A DNA stretch of 64,000 nt from an uncultured Oligoflexia bacterium (GCA_913058265.1 CAJXPQ010000001.1:1-64000); one strand, 5' to 3'. Shown: positions 36,227 to 45,830, numbered from the stretch's first letter. Notes: generated from the sequence alone by a model not told the origin. Made by a program: numbers and translations.

Positions 36227-38410
36227 ATGCAAATAAACGTACGTTTTCTAGATAACTTAAAAGTAGAAGCAAGCTTTGACGACTTCAGCATTATTGCAGA
36301 TCAACCTATTCGCTACAAAGGTGATGGGACTGCTCCGGGCCCGTTTGATTATTTTTTAGCTTCATCTGCATTATGTGCGGCCTACTTTGTAAAAGTCTAC
36401 TGTGTGGCGAGGGATATACCTACAGAAGACATTAAAATATCTCAAGACAATATCATTGATCCTGAGAACAGGTATAAACAAATATTTAATATAAAAGCAG
36501 AGCTCCCTGAGAGTATTTCAGAAAAAGATAAAGAAGGAATACTTAAATCAATTGAGCGCTGTACAGTAAAAAAAGTTATTCAACAGCGACCAGACTTTCA
36601 AATTAAATCTGTAAATACACTAGGAAAAGATGCAGGGTTAATCTACAAGGGTTCAACAGACGAAAACCAGAGGACCATGATTACTGGTAAGGACTGTGCA
36701 CTTGAAGAAACAATCCAAAAGATGACAACTCAGCTTGCAGAACTTGGAATAAAAATTGAAATCGCTTCATGGCGAAACCCTGTTCCTCATGTTTGGTCTG
36801 TTCATGTTAGAGATGCAGACTCTCCAATATGCTTTACCAACGGTAAGGGTGCCACAAAAGATGCTGCTCTTTGCTCGGCGCTTGGTGAGTACTTTGAAAG
36901 AATAAGTAATAACTACTTTTATAATGATTTCTATCTAGGAAAAGATATATCAAACGCTCCATTTGTTCATTATCCAGATGAAAAATGGTTCGCCCTCACA
37001 CATGACGAGTCACTACCAAATGGCTTGATGGATGAAAACTTCGTAGCAACTTATAATTGTGATGATGAATTAAAGGCCAGTCACTTAGTTGATAATAATT
37101 CGGGAAATATTGAACGAGGTATTTGTGCACTCCCCTATGTCAGGGAGTCTGACAAAAAAAGTGTCTATATTCCTGTAAACTTAATTGGTAATTTATTCGT
37201 AAGTAATGGAATGAGTGCTGGAAACTCAAAGTATGAAACTCGAGTTCAATGTTTATCTGAAATATTTGAACGAGCTGTAAAAAATAAAATAATTGCAGAA
37301 GAGATTGCGCTTCCAAATGTGCCAACAGAAGTATTAAGCAAATATCCAAGTATCCTTGCTGGAATTAAAAAGCTTGAAGATCAAGGTTATCCAATAATAG
37401 TTAAAGATGCATCGCTAGGTGGGAAATTTCCCGTAGCATGTGTAACACTTATGAATCCAAAGATGGGTGGTGTCTATGCATCTTTTGGTGCACATCCAAA
37501 CTTCGAAGTGGCGCTAGAGAGAAGTTTAACAGAATTGTTGCAAGGTAGAAGCTTTGAAGGTTTAAAAGATATCCCTATTCCTACATTTAGCGAACAAGCA
37601 GTAGCTGATCACAATAATTTAGTAGACCATTTTATTGATTCAACAGGTATCGTATCTTGGAAATTCTTTAGTACGAAGTCTGATTATGATTTCACTCACT
37701 GGGACTTTACAGGGACAACAGAGCAAGAGAATGAGTACCTAATGAGTATTCTCAAATCTATGAACAAAGAAGTCTATATCAGAGATATGAGTGACCTAGG
37801 GGTGCATAGCTGTAGAATACTTGTCCCTGGTTTCTCAGAAATTTATGAAAAAGAAGATCTAGTTTGGGATAATCATAATAGGGCCAATCTTTTTCGTGAA
37901 GATATCTTAACCATTCATTCTCTTGATCAAAGTCAAAGAGAAGAGCTTTTAGAAAAACTAGAAGAGTGCGAACTGGATCACTACACACCGATATCCGAGC
38001 TAATTGGGATTGCTTATGATGAAAATACTGTTTGGGGACAACTTAATATAGGTGAGCTTCGGGCCCAGCTATATCTATCACTAAATCAATATGAAGAGGC
38101 AAAAGATTCAATTGATATATTTCTAGCATTTACAGAGAATACCCCTGAAAGAAAACTATACTATCAAGCAGTCAATACCATCCTACACATTCAACTTGAA
38201 GATGACCTTAATACTGAAGACTATGCTCCAAGTCTAGTGAGGATGTTTGGTGAAGAGATGACACAGAATGCTTTAGACTCTGTTTCTGGTAAGGTTCAAT
38301 TTTTTGGAATGACAACAACCAATATGAACCTAGAAGGACTTGATAAACATATAAAGCTTATTGAGAGCTATAAGAAATTAATGTTAGCCAGGAAAAAGAA
38401 TTACTTGTAA
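36227..38410 (+). CDS. ycaO: OsmC-YcaO fusion protein
   Basis: A 727-residue fusion. Residues 1-135 form an OsmC-like domain with the two redox cysteines Cys50 (SSALCAAY) and Cys112 (ERCTVKKV), which in the family reduce peroxides. The rest is an E. coli-type YcaO domain: ITGKDCALEETIQKM, FTNGKGATKDAALCSALGEYFERIS (ATP/Mg site), ending with a C-terminal helical region. E. coli YcaO assists RimO in beta-methylthiolation of ribosomal protein S12. No azole-peptide precursor or partner gene lies nearby, so a housekeeping role is more likely than RiPP synthesis. Confidence 0.9.
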   Translation: MQINVRFLDNLKVEASFDDFSIIADQPIRYKGDGTAPGPFDYFLASSALCAAYFVKVYCVARDIPTEDIKISQDNIIDPENRYKQIFNIKAELPESISEKDKEGILKSIERCTVKKVIQQRPDFQIKSVNTLGKDAGLIYKGSTDENQRTMITGKDCALEETIQKMTTQLAELGIKIEIASWRNPVPHVWSVHVRDADSPICFTNGKGATKDAALCSALGEYFERISNNYFYNDFYLGKDISNAPFVHYPDEKWFALTHDESLPNGLMDENFVATYNCDDELKASHLVDNNSGNIERGICALPYVRESDKKSVYIPVNLIGNLFVSNGMSAGNSKYETRVQCLSEIFERAVKNKIIAEEIALPNVPTEVLSKYPSILAGIKKLEDQGYPIIVKDASLGGKFPVACVTLMNPKMGGVYASFGAHPNFEVALERSLTELLQGRSFEGLKDIPIPTFSEQAVADHNNLVDHFIDSTGIVSWKFFSTKSDYDFTHWDFTGTTEQENEYLMSILKSMNKEVYIRDMSDLGVHSCRILVPGFSEIYEKEDLVWDNHNRANLFREDILTIHSLDQSQREELLEKLEECELDHYTPISELIGIAYDENTVWGQLNIGELRAQLYLSLNQYEEAKDSIDIFLAFTENTPERKLYYQAVNTILHIQLEDDLNTEDYAPSLVRMFGEEMTQNALDSVSGKVQFFGMTTTNMNLEGLDKHIKLIESYKKLMLARKKNYL

Positions 38411-38439
38411 TTTTGAGACAATAAAACTCTATAATTGGT

Positions 38440-38640
38440 ATTGTCCAAAAAGTGGATATTGTCCCATTACTGTGGTGTAAGCCATTACTCCAAAACTCAA
38501 GAGCTTTTTTTATAATATGATAAGAATACAGGTTGTCGGCTAACACCGAGTCTTTTACATGCTTTTGTGATATTTTTTAGTGTGTCTGCAAATTCAACTA
38601 TGTTGAGCTTGCGATTAATGAGATACTGTTGTTGAGTCAT
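38440..38640 (-). pseudogene. transposase remnant (helix-turn-helix N-terminus)
   Basis: From ATG 38640 the minus strand gives MTQQQYLINRKLNIVEFADT, then LKNITKACKRLGVSRQ, a helix-turn-helix start typical of rve-type (IS481/IS3-like) transposases. The frame then breaks and continues in another frame as YHIIKKALEFWSNGL before losing similarity. Only about 65 codons survive and no DDE core is seen, so it is dead. Confidence 0.7.
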
Positions 38641-38707
38641 GCGTTCTTCATTTTGTTAAAAATTGTTTTGTCGTTATTACAATTTTAACTAAGAACGCAT
38701 GACTCAA
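38632..38707. repeat. 17-bp inverted repeat forming a long hairpin
   Basis: Bases 38632-38648 and 38691-38707 are perfect 17-base reverse complements. An inner pair, 38655-38666 with 38679-38689, matches except for one extra A. The left arm contains the start codon of the transposase remnant, and the right arm repeats the same ATGACTCAA on the plus strand. It may be two inverted element ends brought together. Confidence 0.85.
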
Positions 38708-38771
38708 AAATTATCGGCAATTTTTAGTCAAGTGATTGTAAACGCAATTCGTGTTACTTCCATATTATGAT

Positions 38772-39629
38772 CTAGTTACATATTCTTTTTAGCGAAACAT
38801 TATCAATATATCCACCAACTGTGTCTGCATCATGCTTACCAATAAACTCTAAGCGTTGGAGTTCTGAAATCGATTTCACTTGAATTGAGTAGCTTTTCCA
38901 TCCCACTGTATTATTATTTAAATTAGCAATTTTCTTTCCATTCCAAAAAACTCGAGCTTTATTTGTTTTTCTATCGCTTGCAACTCTTGCGGAGTAATCA
39001 AAGCTTAGAACATATGTTTCATCTGCTTTATCAACAATATCTTGTACAAGTACAACATCACTCTTTGTAAATCCGTCTTTATCATGTGAGTCTAACTCAA
39101 CCTTTGCAGTGCCATCACTTGGAGCGATTCCTCCGATACCCATTCCACTTTGTACTTCGATTGCTGCATCTCTTCTTAGTGTATTTGCGTACCAACCTGG
39201 AAGGTTTGTAAATAGGCCCCATTTATTATTACCAAGCCCATGACCCTCTTCAAAACTTCCATTAACTACAAGTTCATCTTCAACACAATCAGAGTTTTCT
39301 TCGTTAATTATTTCAATGTTAGGCCCAACAACTTCCTCTTCCTCTACAAGTTCAATGTCTGAAATATTACCTTCAGCAAATAAACCATCATTATGTAATA
39401 AATAAGACTCACCACTCTCACAAGAAATGACAGCAACGACACTTCCAATATCTTGAGGGTAGAGAATATCGCAGCCTTCTTCTTCTAAAACTTCAGGAAA
39501 TACCTCTTGAATAATCTCTTCAACTGGTGGTTTATTACCACCACCACTACTTGATTGATTCCAATGAGGCATCTCTTTTCCGCAAGAAATAAATGTAAGA
39601 AGTAACAAAGTGCTTAGAAAATTTTTCAT
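38772..39629 (-). CDS. lipoprotein with galactose-binding-like C-terminal domain
   Basis: A 285-residue lipoprotein (lipobox TFISC, Cys16) with a Ser/Gly linker (NQSSSGGGNKPP), an acidic middle region, and a jelly-roll-like domain from about residue 112. That domain begins ELVVNGSFEEG and contains LPGWYANTLRRDAAIEVQ, VVLVQDIV and YVLSFDYSARVA, and ends in YIDNVSLKRIC; this pattern resembles DUF642/CBM-like carbohydrate-binding modules. It is probably displayed on the outer membrane and binds glycans. It stands alone beside a transposase remnant. Confidence 0.72.
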   Translation of the reverse strand: MKNFLSTLLLLTFISCGKEMPHWNQSSSGGGNKPPVEEIIQEVFPEVLEEEGCDILYPQDIGSVVAVISCESGESYLLHNDGLFAEGNISDIELVEEEEVVGPNIEIINEENSDCVEDELVVNGSFEEGHGLGNNKWGLFTNLPGWYANTLRRDAAIEVQSGMGIGGIAPSDGTAKVELDSHDKDGFTKSDVVLVQDIVDKADETYVLSFDYSARVASDRKTNKARVFWNGKKIANLNNNTVGWKSYSIQVKSISELQRLEFIGKHDADTVGGYIDNVSLKRICN

Positions 39630-39964
39630 GTTAAGTCCTTTTTAGGCCGTAGTCATTGCAGCAAATATTCTAGCTTCTAAGAAGCAAGAAATAGGCCATA
39701 GATACTCATGTAAAATTGGGATGTTAGGTATAAGGGTATTGCACGAAGTGTGACCATATTGACAACTTTTTAAACAGAATATGTGGGACTACCAATTATT
39801 TGCTAGAAAAGTAAGAACTGTAAATCTTTAGTATTCATTTGTTTAAGTGAGCTCTCATCTATTGCAAGTATATTATTTGAGACGTCACGCTTAGTTTGCT
39901 GAAGCTTAATAAGCTTCTCCTAAGAAACCCCTATTATCCAAAAGCAAAAAAATCAAGGTGAGAG
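39630..39964. other. gene-free stretch
   Basis: About 335 bases without a convincing gene. The minus strand at 39803-39919 keeps an open 38-codon stretch (EKLIKLQQTKRD, NNILAIDESSLKQMNTK) with no start codon or ribosome-binding site, which may be a remnant of a lost gene. No strong terminator or known repeat was seen. Confidence 0.5.
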
Positions 39965-40660
39965 CTATAGAAAATTAATATCTATTAGGACAAATTCTTT
40001 AGAAGGTAAAATATCTATTTTCTTATCTTGCATAAAAAAAGAGGCCTGATTATTTCCAATCACTTTTACTATGCCCTCCTCAATCGAAATCGCAGTGTCC
40101 TCATGTAAAGCAAGTACAGGATAACCATAACTTTGAGAAAACTCTTTTATCTCAACATCATGAGTACTCTCATAATGACAATGGAGAGCAATAGGACCCA
40201 AAAAGTTTAGGCCCTGATAGCTAATAACCTCGGAATCGTTATCATCACCGCCGTCCCCAATATGTGCCGTCTCGAGGTGGGATCCCAAAACGATTGCACC
40301 TGCACTATCTCCATTGATAACACCACCAGAATGGAGAAATCGATGCAGTAATTCATAAGTATGCGTATCTCGAATATGAGACATCAATTTAAAAGTATTA
40401 CCGCCATCAAAATAAATAGCGTCAAAAACGGATAAATAAGCCCAGTCAAGAATACTCAAATCTATGCACATCTTAATATCAGAGAAAACGATTGTAGAGA
40501 AGACTCTCTTAATACGATCAAGCCCATAGGCATAGTCAGCTTCGTCTCCTGCTAAAGGAATATAAAGAAGCTTAGGCTTAGCACCTAAAAGATTAATAAA
40601 GTGATTATCGATGGCATTGAAATGCTCGGAATCACCACCACCTGTCATAATAAGTTTCAT
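39965..40660 (-). CDS. S51-family peptidase (peptidase E / cyanophycinase-like)
   Basis: A 231-residue cytoplasmic protein of the class I glutamine amidotransferase-like fold. Signatures are KLIMTGGGDSEHF at the start, AIYFDGGNTFKLM (~102) and GVINGDSAGAIVLG with the nucleophile Ser (~117-130). A His (LHCHYEST) and the ALHEDTAI segment follow. Peptidase E cleaves Asp-X dipeptides; other members cleave cyanophycin. The four-base ATGA overlap with the upstream metallopeptidase-like gene implies coupling. Confidence 0.82.
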   Translation of the reverse strand: MKLIMTGGGDSEHFNAIDNHFINLLGAKPKLLYIPLAGDEADYAYGLDRIKRVFSTIVFSDIKMCIDLSILDWAYLSVFDAIYFDGGNTFKLMSHIRDTHTYELLHRFLHSGGVINGDSAGAIVLGSHLETAHIGDGGDDNDSEVISYQGLNFLGPIALHCHYESTHDVEIKEFSQSYGYPVLALHEDTAISIEEGIVKVIGNNQASFFMQDKKIDILPSKEFVLIDINFL

Positions 40661-41289
40661 GGATTAATTATATCGAAATCTTTATAATAAGCATAGCGAA
40701 GGGGTACATTTGCGTAAGAGCGATAAATATTTTCAAAAAGTCTTACAGCGCGAAATTCTTCCTGCTGAATTCTCTCTCTGCTATAAATATAGGTTACCCC
40801 TCCAGTCTCCAGTCTTGCTTCAACAAAACTTTCAATTTCCGGAAGATTAAATGAAGCTCTGCCAAGAGCAGTATGACCTATTTCATGAGCAATTAAGGAA
40901 GCCAATGAAGAAAATTCAAGATTTGATCCTAAGGGCAGCTCCCAATCAATTTGAATATGAACGTACCAACCAGATACATCAAGATGGTAATAGATTTGAT
41001 TTTCTTCAGCGGTGAAAGCATCATCAAGATGGGCAACCTGAGTAAATTCAAAATACTCACCAAGCTCGCTAGATGTTATGATGATATTTGCCCCCAAAGG
41101 TGAATAAAGAAGACTCTCTAAAGCGAATCTAAGCCTATCAGGTACACCTATAAGGTCTGAGTCAAGATTTGAGTATTTGCAGTTGTTAATGAATTGATCT
41201 ATTTCACATTGGTAATCACATGAATCTTTTGAATAAGAATTCATTGAAATAAAGAGAAGAATACTAATGATACACAAGTTTTTAAGCAT
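40657..41289 (-). CDS. exported zinc metallopeptidase-like protein
   Basis: A 210-residue protein with a signal peptide (MLKNLCIISILLFISMNSYS). The HExxH zinc motif appears in SLIAHEIGHTALGRASF (about residues 131-147), followed by a Glu-rich helix (NLPEIESFVEARLE) that may supply the third ligand. An N-terminal cysteine pair (CDYQCEID) may form a disulfide. The domain is small and I cannot name a MEROPS family. It is coupled to the S51 peptidase gene by an ATGA overlap, suggesting paired proteolysis outside and inside the cell. Confidence 0.65.
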   Translation of the reverse strand: MLKNLCIISILLFISMNSYSKDSCDYQCEIDQFINNCKYSNLDSDLIGVPDRLRFALESLLYSPLGANIIITSSELGEYFEFTQVAHLDDAFTAEENQIYYHLDVSGWYVHIQIDWELPLGSNLEFSSLASLIAHEIGHTALGRASFNLPEIESFVEARLETGGVTYIYSRERIQQEEFRAVRLFENIYRSYANVPLRYAYYKDFDIINP

Positions 41290-41417
41290 AATATCGCCCC
41301 CTAAAGCTGGACTATGCCATAAATAGAATTTAATTGTGAAAAATTGTCAGAATTACAGAGTATAAATTGCTTTGCGCAGATGCATAAGTAAGTATAATAA
41401 AAAGAAAGGATCATTAA

Positions 41418-42740
41418 ATGAATATAAGCCCAAACCTAAAAGTACAAATTAAGATTATCTCATCAATGTATCTGGCCTATGGTGCAATCATGGTCTTAAG
41501 ACAAATGATCACAATCCTAGGACCTGCTATGCTTGCGGATGAAAGCCTTGGTCTCACTAAAACAGATTTAGGGGATTTTGCGGCATATGGAACAATTGGG
41601 GCCTTGATAGGTAAACTAATATGGGGACCACTAACAGATAAAATTGGTGGTCGTAAGACATTTTTAATTGGAATAGTTTTAACAGCTATTTTTGTCATTG
41701 CTTTTGGCTTCACTGCAAATATCATGATTCTTACCATTTTCAGTGCTTTGATCTATTGCTTAAAGTCATCCGGTTGGCCTGCACTCACAAAACTTATTGG
41801 TAATTGGTTTCACCCGTCACGCTACGGTACTGTTTGGAGTATCCTCTCAACAAGTTCAAGAGCATCTGTTGTGATTGGGACCTTATTCTTTGGTTGGTTA
41901 TTATCATTTCTAAGTTGGCAAACAGTAGCAGTTATCTCCGCAGGGATAGCTTTTACGATATGTATAATTTGTTTCTTCACTATGGGTGAAAAGCCTAGCG
42001 ACGAAGCGTTTATTGCCGAACAAGCTCCTAAAGAAATAAGTCATGAGCAATCAGAAGAACTTAAAAAGGCTGAAGAAAACTTAAGCAACCACCCACTTAA
42101 AAACACAAATCTCCAGCAAGGAATTTTTGCCTTTATTAAAAATAATAGATTTTGGCTCATCGTTGTGATGATGATGATGCTTACCTGTGCCATGGCATTC
42201 CTAGATTTTGTAAGTATCTATCTCATGGAAGTCTACAAATTAACACCATCTAATGCAGCAATGGTATCTTCAGTTTTCCCGATGGGATCTCTTGGTGGGC
42301 TTATAGTCAGTATCTTTTTTTATGATCGTTTTTCCAAAAAATCTTTAACAAGAATACTTACAATAAACTTAGCAGTGGCAACGCTAGCGGTAGTAACGTT
42401 AAAGTATCTTCCAGGATTTGGTCTAGATAACTCGATAAACTATATGATTGCAATTGCTTGTATCTTTGTATTTGGATTCTGTATCTCTCCAGCATACTAT
42501 ATCCCCATGAGTGTCTTCTCAATTGAGTTCGGTGGACCCCACTCAGCGACTCTAGTATGTCTTTTGGACGCCTTTGGTTTTGCCGCAAGTGCTTCATTTG
42601 GTTTTATCGGTGGAAGGCTTGCAGATAGCTCAGGCGGCTGGGACAGCTTTATGAATATGATTATTCTCATTGCTTTAATATCAACACTCTCCGTTTGGGG
42701 ATTTATGAACGCTGAATATAAAGCGTCTCACAAGAGCTAG
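41418..42740 (+). CDS. MFS transporter (OPA/GlpT-like)
   Basis: A 440-residue transporter with 12 membrane segments and a central cytoplasmic loop (residues ~195-235). The loop 2-3 motif GKLIWGPLTDKIGGRKTF is a clear MFS signature, and the N-terminal layout (MVLRQMITILGPAM) resembles organophosphate:phosphate antiporters and related anion transporters. The substrate cannot be assigned. AAAGGA precedes the ATG at seven bases. The next gene starts four bases after its stop, so they are co-transcribed. Confidence 0.85.
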   Translation: MNISPNLKVQIKIISSMYLAYGAIMVLRQMITILGPAMLADESLGLTKTDLGDFAAYGTIGALIGKLIWGPLTDKIGGRKTFLIGIVLTAIFVIAFGFTANIMILTIFSALIYCLKSSGWPALTKLIGNWFHPSRYGTVWSILSTSSRASVVIGTLFFGWLLSFLSWQTVAVISAGIAFTICIICFFTMGEKPSDEAFIAEQAPKEISHEQSEELKKAEENLSNHPLKNTNLQQGIFAFIKNNRFWLIVVMMMMLTCAMAFLDFVSIYLMEVYKLTPSNAAMVSSVFPMGSLGGLIVSIFFYDRFSKKSLTRILTINLAVATLAVVTLKYLPGFGLDNSINYMIAIACIFVFGFCISPAYYIPMSVFSIEFGGPHSATLVCLLDAFGFAASASFGFIGGRLADSSGGWDSFMNMIILIALISTLSVWGFMNAEYKASHKS

Positions 42741-42743
42741 CGT

Positions 42744-43604
42744 ATGAGCGATAAACTCCCAATACATACTATAAAAAAAGGTCGTTACAAAGGCCTTGAA
42801 ATTGATAGTCGAACTAGAAGATCAATAAAAATTATTAAAGAAGTTGAATCGTTCTACATAGTGGATTATTTTTTTCATAACGGTGATTTTTATACCGCAA
42901 AAATTCCTAAAAATTCTATTTGTGAATTGTGTGGTCAACGATTTAATTTTTCTAAGTACAACCCCCTTGTTAACCACGCACAGATTCGAATGACTTTAAA
43001 AGAAGGCCACTTCATTGAGCTTTTTGAATTGGGAGAATATGAAGGAGAAAAGCCACTAACCACCATTAATGACTTTGTATACTCAATAGAGGTGACAGGG
43101 CCCATGGGAAAATCGTGGTCACTTAAAGATGCGTTCGGAGCCTTTGTATCTGCCCATAGGTTTATATCAACATCAGAAGTTGTTTTTGAAAGAGTCACAT
43201 TAGGCAAATATGAAATGAACCAGTCTCCCCCCATAAAGTTTAATGATAAGCAGTTAAAAATGGCCTTAGACTTAATCGTAAACAGGGCGGGAGAAGCTGC
43301 CGATATGAGTGAGAGATATTACTTAATAAATCTTTTTTTTGGCGCCGCAAATTGCACCTCCGAAATGTTCAAGATGCTAGATAAAATAAAAAAGACTGAG
43401 TACACCATGACTCAAAAACTTCTAGCAAAATGTTTATGGCGTCTACCTTTCGCACTAAAGCTCTATCTCAGAGTACGAGGAGTTGTGGATTATTCTATTG
43501 AGAGAAAAACCCTTAACGAAGAGTTTGCAGAACTTGCGCAAAGTCATGAGTTTCAAAACCGTGTTAAAGTAATCAAAGCACGTGGTATTAATATTCAGAC
43601 TTAA
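42744..43604 (+). CDS. protein of unknown function downstream of MFS
   Basis: A 286-residue protein without signal peptide or clear membrane segments. A CELCGQRF motif (~residue 53-60) might bind metal. The segment YYLINLFFGAANCTSEMFKMLDKI is vaguely like the NC motif of DUF4105 proteins, but this is too weak for a name. It lies four bases after the MFS gene and converges with pdxY by 17 bases. Co-expression with the transporter is the only functional hint. Confidence 0.6.
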   Translation: MSDKLPIHTIKKGRYKGLEIDSRTRRSIKIIKEVESFYIVDYFFHNGDFYTAKIPKNSICELCGQRFNFSKYNPLVNHAQIRMTLKEGHFIELFELGEYEGEKPLTTINDFVYSIEVTGPMGKSWSLKDAFGAFVSAHRFISTSEVVFERVTLGKYEMNQSPPIKFNDKQLKMALDLIVNRAGEAADMSERYYLINLFFGAANCTSEMFKMLDKIKKTEYTMTQKLLAKCLWRLPFALKLYLRVRGVVDYSIERKTLNEEFAELAQSHEFQNRVKVIKARGINIQT

Positions 43605-44460
43605 CTTGCACACCTTTATATAATTTGGGAGCATTTAAAAGAATCTCTCTTGATCCAATAATATCTAATTCATACCTATTCTTCTTTATAGTATTTTCAA
43701 TTATTCCATAGATCTTAGAGACAGAGTTCTCTAACGCCAATTCATAGGGTTCACCACTTAAGACATGCCCAAGAAATAAAGAAGAAATAAGATCTCCTGT
43801 ACCTACGAGCATTTTATCATGAGTTGATTCAAGAAAAGGAGTTACGATTTTATATATTGAGTTGGGTCGAATCAATATGACTTCGATTGAATTAGTTGGA
43901 GTTTCAGGACCTACGAAGCTAGTTAACAAGATTGAACTCACACCTTGCTCGAAAATCTTCTTAGACTCTCTTGCAATATCTTTATAGCTTCCTACTTTTG
44001 AGTCCGTTAAGAATTCGAACTCAAAGTGGTTTGGTGAAATATGATCAGCTAATGGGATTATATGTTTCTTAAAATACTCTGGAATACCTTCTCGAACATA
44101 AAATCCTCGACCTCTATCACCCATAACTGGGTCACAAAAATATAACGCCTCAGGGTTTTCTTTCTTAATTCTAGTAATAATATCTTTAATTGATGAACCA
44201 ATAGCCTGGTCACCCATATACCCCGTCAATATTGCTCTACAATCATTATAAGAAGTAACCTCAAATATACCTTCAGCAATATCTTGAATACTCTTTGCTG
44301 AAAATACATCCCCACCCCACTTGCCATAACCTGTATGGTTCGAGAACTGAACTGTATGAATAGGCCAAACTTCATGCCCAAGGGTCTGAAGTGGAAAAAC
44401 AGCTGAGCTATTACCTGCATGGCCAAAAGAAACATGTGATTGAATTGATAGTACTGACAT
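43588..44460 (-). CDS. pdxY: pyridoxal kinase
   Basis: PdxY phosphorylates pyridoxal to pyridoxal 5'-phosphate with ATP in vitamin B6 salvage. The 290-residue protein carries ribokinase-fold signatures: SIQSHVSFGHAGNSSAVFP (start), QFSNHTGYGKWGG, YFCDPVMGDRGRGFYV (~123) and the catalytic LVGTGDLISSLFLGH (~225-240, with the anion hole GTGD). The perfect GGAGGA site places the start at ATG 44460, not the in-frame ATG at 44493. Confidence 0.93.
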   Translation of the reverse strand: MSVLSIQSHVSFGHAGNSSAVFPLQTLGHEVWPIHTVQFSNHTGYGKWGGDVFSAKSIQDIAEGIFEVTSYNDCRAILTGYMGDQAIGSSIKDIITRIKKENPEALYFCDPVMGDRGRGFYVREGIPEYFKKHIIPLADHISPNHFEFEFLTDSKVGSYKDIARESKKIFEQGVSSILLTSFVGPETPTNSIEVILIRPNSIYKIVTPFLESTHDKMLVGTGDLISSLFLGHVLSGEPYELALENSVSKIYGIIENTIKKNRYELDIIGSREILLNAPKLYKGVQVKSEY

Positions 44461-44606
44461 ATAAGTCCTCCAAAAAGTGGATTTCACCACCAATTTAGAG
44501 GAATGTATAGTCAGACAAAGATTAGCAGTAATTTAATCAGTTTCTTATGAAATGAAGAAACACGATACAAAGTGATAACAATTTTAATAGATTTAAAATC
44601 CCGTTA

Positions 44607-44783
44607 CTATAAATAAGAGAGACACTCATCATTAATCTCTAACAATGACCTTCTGATAAAATTTAGAGGTTCAACTTTAGTTTCGTCAAAGTCTTCCAAC
44701 AAATCTTGTTTATCAGACACTATATTAGTGTCTAAATCACTACTCTCAATACTTTTTCTTTGAATTATTAAGGACTTATGCAT
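44607..44783 (-). CDS. small acidic protein
   Basis: A 58-residue reading frame starting at ATG 44783 with GGAGA five bases upstream, a strong ribosome-binding site. The composition is acidic and hydrophilic (SSDLDTNIVSDKQDLLEDFD), ending in NDECLSYL. A longer frame from 44819 has no such site. There is no known homology. It sits between pdxY and the lysR gene, and the strong site makes a real small gene likely. Confidence 0.5.
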   Translation of the reverse strand: MHKSLIIQRKSIESSDLDTNIVSDKQDLLEDFDETKVEPLNFIRRSLLEINDECLSYL

Positions 44784-44870
44784 TAGATCTCCTTTGCTAA
44801 GTACATAAATACAATACATGATAAAGAGTAAATACTGAATATATAAAAGATCAAATAAGGTAAAGCCGAA

Positions 44871-45830
44871 TTAGCGTAATTTATCGTCAGAAACCTCTGA
44901 GACTTCAATCTGGAAGTCCACGTCCTCATACCTGAATGGCACGTGAGAAATAGTGGATTCGATTAGCTGCTTAAGAAGTTTAATTGATATCAATGACTCT
45001 TCAGACTTCTTCCAGATAGCATACAAAGAAACTTTGATAGGCTTATCTAGATGAAATGTTTTAAGACCCTCATAACTTTCAAGTGGATTAAATGGCAGAA
45101 ACATCACACATCTTCCACGCCTACAGAGGTTCTCTACAAAACCAATATGGTCAGAGCAAATCTTCTCCTTAGGTACAACGGATTGTGAACGTAAATACTT
45201 ATAAATAAGCTTGTTAAGTGACTTGTCCCAACTGCTTTCAACAAATGGTATATTGATTAAGATATCTTTTTTATCTTTAAATTTATCATAAAGCTCACTC
45301 GAGCAACAAAAAACAATTTCAAAAGAGCCAATTTCGGCATAATCAATGGACTTTCTTTTTGGCTTCCTAACAGAAATACCCCAATCAATATTCTTAAGCA
45401 TTAAGTTATCTACTAGAGACTCATGACTAACTTGTTTGAGGGTGTTTACTGAGCCATATTGAGTATACAAATCCCAATACTGAGAAGCAAACTCTGTGGC
45501 AAGACTAGAAGAAATTGTCTCTTCAATACCAATGGATACAGCATAGCCACCGATGGTGTCGTTAGAATAGTGTTCCAAAAGCTTGTTACCTTCATCAAAT
45601 ATGGCGGTAGCTCGCTCAAATAGCTTTGTGCCTTCTACAGTCAAGGTTAGACCTTTTGAACTACGGAGAAACAGCTGAGTTTGGAAGCTATCTTCGAGTC
45701 TTTTAAGCTGCTCACTCAAGGTTGAAGACGCAACATTAAGATTGTTAGCGGCCTGTTTTAGAGACTGTGCTTTAGCAACTTCATAAAATGCATACAGTTG
45801 GTTCCAATTAATATCCTTAAGACTTTTCAT
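44871..45830 (-). CDS. LysR-family transcriptional regulator
   Basis: A 319-residue regulator. The N-terminal winged helix is plain: WNQLYAFYEVAKAQSLKQAA, then NVASSTLSEQLKRLEDSFQ and LFLRSSKGLTLTVEG (residues ~9-68). The effector domain follows. It resembles NhaR-type members more than amino-acid regulators, but the target is not known. GGGAG lies nine bases before the ATG. It is divergent from the cold shock gene, and an 8-base inverted repeat lies in the shared intergenic region. Confidence 0.88.
   Translation of the reverse strand: MKSLKDINWNQLYAFYEVAKAQSLKQAANNLNVASSTLSEQLKRLEDSFQTQLFLRSSKGLTLTVEGTKLFERATAIFDEGNKLLEHYSNDTIGGYAVSIGIEETISSSLATEFASQYWDLYTQYGSVNTLKQVSHESLVDNLMLKNIDWGISVRKPKRKSIDYAEIGSFEIVFCCSSELYDKFKDKKDILINIPFVESSWDKSLNKLIYKYLRSQSVVPKEKICSDHIGFVENLCRRGRCVMFLPFNPLESYEGLKTFHLDKPIKVSLYAIWKKSEESLISIKLLKQLIESTISHVPFRYEDVDFQIEVSEVSDDKLR

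Noticed and set aside
36227-38410. RiPP biosynthesis cluster around YcaO
   Set aside because: No short precursor peptide, dehydrogenase or transporter lies beside it, and the YcaO domain resembles the E. coli housekeeping type.
39803-39919. Small gene on the minus strand
   Set aside because: The open stretch has no start codon and no ribosome-binding site, and is bounded by stops.
42744-43604. DUF4105 family assignment
   Set aside because: Only a short NC-containing segment resembles it; the rest does not match and there is no signal peptide.
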